A stretch of 12,098 nucleotides of DNA from Candidatus Omnitrophota bacterium (GTDB lineage: Bacteria; Omnitrophota; Gorgyraeia; Gorgyraeales; Gorgyraeaceae): assembly GCA_003485765.1 (NCBI GenBank), contig DNHS01000001.1:2958-15055 (forward strand), written 5' to 3'. The notes below the pieces were generated by a model. That model was given only the letters and a program-made list of their open reading frames with translations. It was not told the DNA's origin and did no database searches. Below are positions 6,998-12,098 of the stretch, in pieces. Within the stretch, counting starts at the first letter, position 1. Each line of letters opens with the position of its first letter. A program made the translations under genes and the position numbers.

Positions 6998-8343
6998 CAG
7001 ACAACCTGCTCTGAAAACTGCACCCAGCGTTTACCGAAATAGCGCCTAGTCATTAAAAGACACTGGAACGCTATAGAAATATTCATAGACCACCAGATCC
7101 CTGGCGCGCCAAACCCAAGATAAACCCCCAGAAAATAGCTTAATGGAATACGTATCAGCCAGACGCTTCCAGCTACAATAGCCATAACAACTTTTGTATC
7201 CCCTGCGCCATTCAACCCTCCTCCAAGAATAACGCCCCATGCCATTACAGGTTCAAAAAGAAGCGCAATAAAAATATACCTAAGCGTTTCGTTTACAACA
7301 ATATTGTCGCTAGATAGGCACGGTGCTATAATTTTTGCATTCAGTATTATTATAAGAGTAAGTATAATAGCTATAAATACGCCTGTAACAGCTGTTATTA
7401 TGCCTCTTTTAAACGCATGGTCTTGCTCTTTTCTGCCAAGAGCATTTCCAACCAGTACCGCATTTGCCATATTAAACGCAAACACTGGAAGAAAAATAGC
7501 AGACTCTATTTTCAATCCGTTGGTAAAAGCCGCCATGATTTCTACATTCATCGCTGGAAGAAAGCTTAATATCAAAAAAAGCGCTATTGTGCCGAGCTGC
7601 CAGAATATCTGCAGCAATGCCGCAGGCCAGCTTATATCCAGCATTTTTCTCAACATAAGAAATGAAAAATTAAAACCTTCTTTTATAAATTTTCCGACAA
7701 AGCCAAGATTCAAAACAGCCCCTACAAATAAACTAATTACAGTAGCTACGCCAATGCCTTTGAAACCGAGAGGCGTGCCGAAGGCTAGCGTAAAATTAAG
7801 GATTATATTAAGGCAACACACTATGGTCATAGTAAGAAGGGATTTTTGTATCATATCGCTGGCTCGCAAAATCGCATTGGTAGTCATAAGGACATAGTCA
7901 AACATAAAACCCAGGGAATATATTATTAATAAAGGCGTGGCCATGTCTTTGATAACCTGCGGCGTATGAAGATGATGGATTATTGATTTTGAAAAAAATA
8001 CGCCAAAAAGCGTGGCGATAAACCCTGCGGCAATTGCTGTAATAATAGACGTGCTGACTGCCAGAGAAAATTCGCTTTTCCTGTCAGATGTGAACAGCCT
8101 TGAAAGAACCGAGGCAGTCCCGACTGTAAGAGCCATGCCTGCAATAATAAAAATAAAATACATCTGGAACGCAAGCCCATATCCTGCCTGCACCTCTTTG
8201 CCGAATTTTCCTGCGATATATACGTCAGAAAGCCCTATTAAAAATTCAAAAAACATAATAAGGGCCATGGGCCAGCTCATAGACCAGCTTTCCAAAACAA
8301 TCTCTTTTATCTTTTTATCATTTATTATTTTTATCAACTTCAT
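6997..8343 (-). CDS. MATE-family efflux transporter
   Basis: A 448-residue inner-membrane antiporter of the multidrug and toxic compound extrusion family, driven by Na+ or H+. Seen: about twelve hydrophobic segments in two similar halves, a first-segment motif typical of the family (ALIMFFEFLIGLSDVYIAG, 27-45), and a second-half GGGLNGAGDTK loop matching MATE repeats. Length is standard. Substrate cannot be inferred. The start at 8343 lacks a clear Shine-Dalgarno; the 46 bases before it are AT-rich with TATAAA-like boxes but no good -35, so a separate promoter is possible but not shown. The end overlaps hemW by one base. Confidence 0.92.
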   Translation of the reverse strand: MKLIKIINDKKIKEIVLESWSMSWPMALIMFFEFLIGLSDVYIAGKFGKEVQAGYGLAFQMYFIFIIAGMALTVGTASVLSRLFTSDRKSEFSLAVSTSIITAIAAGFIATLFGVFFSKSIIHHLHTPQVIKDMATPLLIIYSLGFMFDYVLMTTNAILRASDMIQKSLLTMTIVCCLNIILNFTLAFGTPLGFKGIGVATVISLFVGAVLNLGFVGKFIKEGFNFSFLMLRKMLDISWPAALLQIFWQLGTIALFLILSFLPAMNVEIMAAFTNGLKIESAIFLPVFAFNMANAVLVGNALGRKEQDHAFKRGIITAVTGVFIAIILTLIIILNAKIIAPCLSSDNIVVNETLRYIFIALLFEPVMAWGVILGGGLNGAGDTKVVMAIVAGSVWLIRIPLSYFLGVYLGFGAPGIWWSMNISIAFQCLLMTRRYFGKRWVQFSEQVV

Positions 8344-8389
8344 AGAATTATTATTTTAGATTTATAATATATAGGAAGGGTACATTTTT

Positions 8390-8878
8390 TTAATGCGTTT
8401 TCTTAAAAATATAAATATTTTTTATAAAACTTTCTCTTATCCTATCATCGCGCAACCTGTCTTCATCCTCCACAGGCATAAGTTTAAAATAGCTGGAAAA
8501 CTCTTTCGCAAATATACCCATGCCTTTTTTGGAAAACACGCTATTTAAACCGCAACTTGGGGAATTGTTTTTAAATACAAACCCGCACAACCCTTCTTTC
8601 TCAAACTGCTTTAACCTCCCCTCGGTCCAACTAAGCATCTTTTCAGTATGATCTATATTGGAATTCCTTGTAACAAGCCTAGATGATTCAGGTGCGCCCA
8701 CTAGATGCATTGCTTCTCTCGGCACGCCAAGCCCGCATTCAACTTCAGGACATACCCCTACCCATTCCACAAATTTATCCAACGTATCTTTAAGGTAATG
8801 GTCAAGTTTATGCCCGCCGTCATACCTGACATTATCTCCAAGAAGACAACTTGAGATCCCAAGCTTAACTTTATCCAT
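8390..8878 (-). CDS. DUF523 / thiouracil desulfurase (TudS)-like protein
   Basis: A 162-residue protein of the DUF523 family; characterised members (TudS) are desulfurases that use a [4Fe-4S] cluster held by three Cys to remove sulfur from thiouracil. Seen: SSCLLGDNVRYDGGHK (9-24, C11), VCPEVECGLGVPRE (42-55, C43 and C48) and FKNNSPSCGL (102-111, C109). C11, C43 and C109 are the expected cluster ligands. The start overlaps the cutA stop by eight bases, so translation is coupled. The substrate is unproven, and family members also occur fused to other domains (E. coli YbgA). Confidence 0.88.
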   Translation of the reverse strand: MDKVKLGISSCLLGDNVRYDGGHKLDHYLKDTLDKFVEWVGVCPEVECGLGVPREAMHLVGAPESSRLVTRNSNIDHTEKMLSWTEGRLKQFEKEGLCGFVFKNNSPSCGLNSVFSKKGMGIFAKEFSSYFKLMPVEDEDRLRDDRIRESFIKNIYIFKKTH

Positions 8879-9203
8879 GATTTTTTATAGTATTACCAGA
8901 AAGCCATTTTAGATAATCTTTACTGCCCTGCGCAATTGAAACTGCTATGATTTCAGGAACTTCATAAGGGTGGATTTTCCTGATTGCGCTTTCAACTTTT
9001 TTATAAAGCGTTTTTCTAGTTTTTATCAGGCAGGCCCATTCTTTGGCATTTTCTATCCTGCCCTTCCATCTATATACACTCTTAAACGGACCTATGATCT
9101 GCACGCATGCGCCAAGCTTTTTATTCAGGATTTCTTTTGTCAGCCTTTCTGCATCTTTCTTCCCAGGTACTGTTGTTATCACCTGCACAAAAAATTGTTT
9201 CAT
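8871..9203 (-). CDS. cutA: CutA divalent-cation tolerance protein
   Basis: A 110-residue CutA1-type protein, a small trimeric fold similar to PII signalling proteins and linked to copper tolerance in E. coli. Seen: VQVITTVPGKKDAERLTKEI (6-25), LGACVQI (30-36), YRWKGRIE (44-51), LIKTR (59-63) and HPYEVPEIIAV (78-88). Length is standard for the core family. The ATG at 9203 follows a GAGG ribosome site about five bases upstream, downstream of the 41-bp palindrome. It overlaps the DUF523 gene by eight bases. Confidence 0.93.
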   Translation of the reverse strand: MKQFFVQVITTVPGKKDAERLTKEILNKKLGACVQIIGPFKSVYRWKGRIENAKEWACLIKTRKTLYKKVESAIRKIHPYEVPEIIAVSIAQGSKDYLKWLSGNTIKNHG

Positions 9204-9229
9204 TTCGCCTCTTTGTCTCTAGTCTACCG

Positions 9230-9270
9230 CTAAGTTGACACTTCTGACATTGTCAGAAGTGTCAACTTAG
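9230..9270. repeat. Perfect 41-bp palindrome overlapping the hypA stop codon
   Basis: Arms of 20 bases (9230-9249 and 9251-9270) are exact reverse complements around the single base 9250. The hypA TAA (9267-9269) lies in the outer edge of the hypA-side arm, and the cutA start is 26 bases beyond the other arm. On the minus strand a hairpin would be followed by CGGTAGACTAG, with no U-tract, so a classical terminator is unlikely. Its central seven bases (ACATTGT) are the reverse complement of those of the palindrome at 3679-3721 (ACAATGT), while the outer arms differ. Confidence 0.9.
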
Positions 9271-9611
9271 GAGTCGATTTCTATGTTGTCAATGTAGAAT
9301 TCTTTGCCGGAATTTGTCAGGACGCCTAGACCAGAGCATTTCGGGCAATTGAAGTTTGATTTTTCGTGTTCAAATATGGAGCTGCAATCTTTACATCTCA
9401 ATTTTGATTTGACCGGCTTTATAATCAGCCTTGCGCCTTCAAGAAGATTTTCTTTGGCAAGGTTATCAAAATATGTTCTTATAGATTCTTCCTGCAGTCC
9501 TGAAAGCTCTCCCAGAATAAGGGTAACGCTTGTTATCTTTTTAGCGTTGGAGTTCTTTGCTTTTTCCAGTATCTGTTTCACTACGCCTTCTACGATATGA
9601 TACTCATGCAT
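9267..9611 (-). CDS. hypA: HypA hydrogenase nickel-incorporation protein
   Basis: A 114-residue metallochaperone that with HypB delivers Ni to [NiFe]-hydrogenase. Seen: the N-terminal MHE with H2, the Ni ligand of HypA; a helix-strand body with LILGELSGLQEES (31-43); and a zinc finger C73-x2-C76 ... C89-x2-C92. The residues after the Met-His-Glu are Y-H-I rather than the common L-S-I. The start is fixed by MHE; the nearest Shine-Dalgarno-like AGGA is eleven bases away, so initiation looks weak. It is an orphan: no hypB-F or hydrogenase genes are visible, and it lies 35 bases after phoU. Confidence 0.9.
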   Translation of the reverse strand: MHEYHIVEGVVKQILEKAKNSNAKKITSVTLILGELSGLQEESIRTYFDNLAKENLLEGARLIIKPVKSKLRCKDCSSIFEHEKSNFNCPKCSGLGVLTNSGKEFYIDNIEIDS

Positions 9612-9646
9612 TTTTGTGTAAATCCTGTTTATACCAAAATCCGGGT

Positions 9647-10318
9647 TTATTTTATCACTTTACCCTGCTGGTGCTTTACCACCTCAGCCTGCACCATGTA
9701 TATTACGTCCTCTGCTATGTTAGTGGTGTGGTCACATATGCGCTCTAAGAAACGCACTATCAATAATAGCTGCACTGCCCTTGGAACGCTAGAGCTGTCC
9801 TTTGCCATGTAATCTTCTGTCAATTCTTTCTGGATGAGATTTCTTAACTCATTAGCCTCTGGGTCTGACAGGAGCACCTTTTTGGCCAATTCTATATCAC
9901 CCTTAATAAAGGAATCTATAGACATCTTTACCATATTCTGGGCAACGGAAGCTAATTTTGGTATATCAACTAATGGTTTTAATAAAGGTTTATCCACAAG
10001 TTCAAGAGTGCGCTGAGCAATATCCACTGCTATATCAGCTATTCTTTCAAGCTCTGCATTTATTTTCATACCTGTTGTAATAAAGCGCAGGTCCTTGGCC
10101 ATAGGCTGGTATCTGGCTATCAAGTCTATACATTTCTCATCTATAGCCAGCTCCAACTGATCAACATTATTATCATTGTCTATCACGCTTTTGGCCAATG
10201 CCTTATCTCTATTCTTAAGCGCCTCCACAGATTTATAGATAGCCTCTTCCGCAAAAGCGCCCATTTGCAATATTTCCTGATTTAAGATTTTTAACTCTTG
10301 ATCAACATGTCTTTCCAT
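9647..10318 (-). CDS. phoU: PhoU phosphate-signalling regulator
   Basis: A 223-residue cytoplasmic all-helical protein that transmits the state of the Pst transporter to the PhoR/PhoB system and limits phosphate uptake. Seen: two PhoU repeats, each with the E-x3-D metal-binding motif (E91-RIA-D95 and E192-RIC-D196), and the family block IARYQPMAKDLRFITTGMKI (67-86). The start at 10318 is preceded by GGGGG five bases away. It is the fourth gene of the pst operon, 15 bases after pstB copy B. No phoR/phoB lies in the window. Confidence 0.95.
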   Translation of the reverse strand: MERHVDQELKILNQEILQMGAFAEEAIYKSVEALKNRDKALAKSVIDNDNNVDQLELAIDEKCIDLIARYQPMAKDLRFITTGMKINAELERIADIAVDIAQRTLELVDKPLLKPLVDIPKLASVAQNMVKMSIDSFIKGDIELAKKVLLSDPEANELRNLIQKELTEDYMAKDSSSVPRAVQLLLIVRFLERICDHTTNIAEDVIYMVQAEVVKHQQGKVIK

Positions 10319-10333
10319 TATAACCCCCTATTT

Positions 10334-11089
10334 TTATCCATATCTACCTGTAATATAATCTTCTGTTCTTTTGTCTTTCGGCGCGGTAAATATATCCTGC
10401 GTCCTTCCGAATTCTACAAGTTCTCCGAGAAGCATAAAACCCGTATCGTCCGAAACGCGGGCTGCCTGCTGCATATTATGAGTAACTATTATTATAGTAT
10501 AATTATTTTTTAATTCACGCATTAACTCTTCTATTTTCTCTGTTGCCTGCGGATCCAGCGTAGAGCAAGGTTCATCCATCAATAACACATCAGACTTTAC
10601 TGCGATAAGGCGCGCTATACAAAGGCGCTGTCTCTGCTCCAGGGACAACCTCAACGCAGATTCTTTCAGTTTGTCTTTCAACTCGTCCCACAAAAGAACG
10701 CTTTTTAAACTCATCTCTACTATCTCGTCTAATCTATCTCTTCTTATATTTTCTGAATGCACCCTTTCCCCGAAAACTATATTCTCGTAAATAGACAGCG
10801 GAAACGGATTCGGCCTCTGAAAAACCATGCCTACCTCTTTACGAAGTTTTACCAGATCCGCGTCTAAATCAAGTATATCTATCCCGTCTACCAGGACTTT
10901 GCCACTTGTTTTAACGTTTTCTACCAAATCGTTCATACGGTTAAAAACGCGCAGCATAGTAGATTTCCCGCAGCCTGAAGGCCCGATAATAGCAGTAATC
11001 CTATTGGGCTCAAAACTTGCGTTTACATCTTGCAATGCTTGAAAATCGCCATACCATAGATTAAGTTTTTCCGTTGATATCTTTGCCAT
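10334..11089 (-). CDS. pstB: Phosphate ABC transporter ATPase PstB, copy B (degenerate signature)
   Basis: A 251-residue cytoplasmic ATPase of the PstSCAB phosphate importer. Seen: Walker A GPSGCGKS (36-43), Q-loop Q91 (VFQRPNPFPLSIYEN), Walker B VLLMDEP (168-174) with catalytic E173, D-loop STLD and H-loop H204 (VTHNMQQAARVSD). The ABC signature, normally LSGGQ, is LSLEQ (148-152). The copy can therefore bind and hydrolyse ATP only opposite a partner with a normal signature. It starts inside the stop of copy A (TAATG, one-base overlap) and is followed 15 bases later by phoU, so it is produced together with copy A. Confidence 0.95.
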   Translation of the reverse strand: MAKISTEKLNLWYGDFQALQDVNASFEPNRITAIIGPSGCGKSTMLRVFNRMNDLVENVKTSGKVLVDGIDILDLDADLVKLRKEVGMVFQRPNPFPLSIYENIVFGERVHSENIRRDRLDEIVEMSLKSVLLWDELKDKLKESALRLSLEQRQRLCIARLIAVKSDVLLMDEPCSTLDPQATEKIEELMRELKNNYTIIIVTHNMQQAARVSDDTGFMLLGELVEFGRTQDIFTAPKDKRTEDYITGRYG

Positions 11090-11835
11090 TAACCAAATTT
11101 CCCTCTTATGTAACCATCTGTGCGCTTATCCTGCGGCACAGTGAAAATCTTTTCTGTCTTATCCAATTCTATAAGCTCTCCGCTTAAGAAAAAAGCTGTC
11201 CTGTCTCCTACCCTGGCCGCCTGTTTTACATTATTTGTCACAAGAACTATGGTGTATTTTTCTTTTAACTTTACCATAGCGTCCTCTACCTTTGCTGTAG
11301 ATATAGGATCTAAGCCTGAACAGGGTTCATCAAATAAAAGAACATCCGGCTCTACAGCAAGAGTCCTGGCTATGCACAAGCGTTGCTGCTGGCCACCTGA
11401 TAGTTTAAAAGCAGATTCATTCATCCTGTCTTTTACCTCTTCCCATAGATACGCATGCTTTAGAGCATTTTCCACTACTTGCGCCAGATGCTTTTTGCTC
11501 TTTATGCCTGCCATCTTCATTCCATAAGCCACATTATCAAATATAGACAAAGGAAGCGGCAGAGGCAAGGCAAACACCATTCCTATTCTCCTGCGTAAAA
11601 GTTCGACATCGATATTGCTTATGTCTTCACCGTCAAATCGGACATCTCCATTCATTTTAAAACGAGGGTTAAGATCATTAAGGCGGTTTAGCATTCTTAG
11701 AAAAGTCGTCTTACCGCTGTTAGACGGGCCTATAATGCTTAAAATCTCATTGGCTAGGACCTGCATGCTGACATCTTTTAGCGCTTGAGTAGAATCAAAC
11801 CAGATGTTAAGGTCAGTTATTTCAAATTTTACCAT
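11089..11835 (-). CDS. pstB: Phosphate ABC transporter ATPase PstB, copy A (degenerate Q- and H-loops)
   Basis: A 248-residue paralogue of the next gene. Seen: Walker A GPSNSGKT (36-43), normal signature LSGGQ (145-149), Walker B VLLFDEP (165-171) with E170, and D-loop SGLD. The Q-loop reads VFALPLPLPLSIFDN, so the Gln is A89, and the H-loop reads VTNNVKQAARVGD, so the switch His is N201. Both catalytic loops are degenerate while the signature is intact, the opposite of copy B. Such a protein probably acts as the regulatory half of a PstB heterodimer rather than as a homodimer (inference). The start at 11835 overlaps the pstA stop by seven bases. Confidence 0.93.
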   Translation of the reverse strand: MVKFEITDLNIWFDSTQALKDVSMQVLANEILSIIGPSNSGKTTFLRMLNRLNDLNPRFKMNGDVRFDGEDISNIDVELLRRRIGMVFALPLPLPLSIFDNVAYGMKMAGIKSKKHLAQVVENALKHAYLWEEVKDRMNESAFKLSGGQQQRLCIARTLAVEPDVLLFDEPCSGLDPISTAKVEDAMVKLKEKYTIVLVTNNVKQAARVGDRTAFFLSGELIELDKTEKIFTVPQDKRTDGYIRGKFG

Positions 11836-12098
11836 TTCTTTTTCTTTCTGAATTTATAGCGTATAATTATTGCTACTAGATTCATAAATAAAACCAGCGC
11901 CAATAAAACAAAAGCTGTCCCGTATCGTATCTTTTCGCCTACATTAGGGATCTGGGTCGATATGGCGTACAAATGATACGGCAAGGCCATTGCCTGATCA
12001 AATATTGAATTCGGCAGCTGCGGCAAGTAAAATGCTGCCACTGTAAATAGGATTGGCGCTGTTTCTCCTGCAGCCCTTCCAAGGCCTAAAATAGTTCC
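11829..12098 (-). CDS. pstA: Phosphate ABC transporter permease PstA, C-terminal part
   Basis: The last 89 codons of an inner-membrane permease whose 5' end lies beyond base 12098. Seen: the cytoplasmic coupling-helix motif GTILGLGRAAGETAPI (the EAA-type loop that contacts PstB), FYLPQ and ALPYHLYAIS segments typical of PstA, then a last membrane helix (FVLLALVLFMNLVAIIIRY) and a basic tail (KFRKKKKW). The GRAAGETAP form with its neighbouring pstB genes supports PstA over other permeases. PstS and PstC would lie further upstream. Confidence 0.93.
   Translation of the reverse strand, partial: GTILGLGRAAGETAPILFTVAAFYLPQLPNSIFDQAMALPYHLYAISTQIPNVGEKIRYGTAFVLLALVLFMNLVAIIIRYKFRKKKKW

Noticed and set aside
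7304..7897. 197-codon open frame on the plus strand
   Set aside because: It is antisense to the MATE gene, has no recognisable domain or ribosome site, and follows from codon bias in the membrane protein.
8344..8389. Separate promoter for the MATE gene
   Set aside because: AT-rich with TATAAA/TATATT-like boxes, but no -35 at acceptable spacing; cannot be told from composition.
11120..11527. 135-codon plus-strand open frame
   Set aside because: Complete overlap with pstB copy A on the other strand; no domain features.
1..12098. tRNA, rRNA, CRISPR array, riboswitch, insertion sequence or phage genes
   Set aside because: No cloverleaf-like segment, spaced direct repeats, transposase or integrase frame was seen; intergenic spaces are too short for most of these.

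Overview
The window is an AT-leaning, densely packed stretch of bacterial chromosome. Thirteen of the fourteen recognisable genes lie on the minus strand. The mix (Rnf-type redox pump, HypA, two radical-SAM enzymes, thiouracil-desulfurase-like protein, archaeal/eukaryote-type Ski2 helicase) suggests an anaerobic, probably uncultured Gram-negative lineage. Something like Candidatus Omnitrophota is my guess, but nothing here proves it. I see no tRNA, rRNA, CRISPR array, IS element or phage gene.

Right part (12098 down to about 9647, minus strand): the 3' half of a phosphate-specific transport operon, in the order pstA (partial), pstB copy A, pstB copy B, phoU. The first three genes overlap by a few bases. 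The two PstB paralogues are degenerate in complementary ways: copy A has lost the Q-loop Gln and H-loop His, and copy B has lost the LSGGQ signature. A heterodimer would therefore have one intact and one degenerate ATP site. This is the most interesting protein-level signal.

Middle part (9611 to 3025, minus strand): a run of housekeeping and metal/sulfur genes, in the order hypA, cutA, DUF523/TudS-like, MATE exporter, hemW, yjbQ, ygiQ, HAD phosphatase. Several pairs are coupled by 1-8 base overlaps. Two near-perfect DNA palindromes interrupt the run: 21+1+21 bp at 3679-3721 and 20+1+20 bp at 9230-9270. Each overlaps the stop codon of the upstream gene (ygiQ and hypA), and neither is followed by a U-tract.

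Left part: a compact plus-strand Ski2/Mtr4-like RNA helicase (1156-3036) runs convergently into the HAD gene with a 12-base overlap. It diverges from a merR-rnfC pair (1053 down to the window edge). The MerR-type protein carries a C-terminal Cys cluster. It sits one base from the rnfC start and has a clear sigma70-type promoter with dyads, so it is a plausible redox-responsive, self-regulating switch for the Rnf operon. The rnfC product is divergent in its flavoprotein-like domain.

No intergenic gap exceeds about 105 bases. The longest, 1054-1155, is the divergent merR/helicase promoter region.
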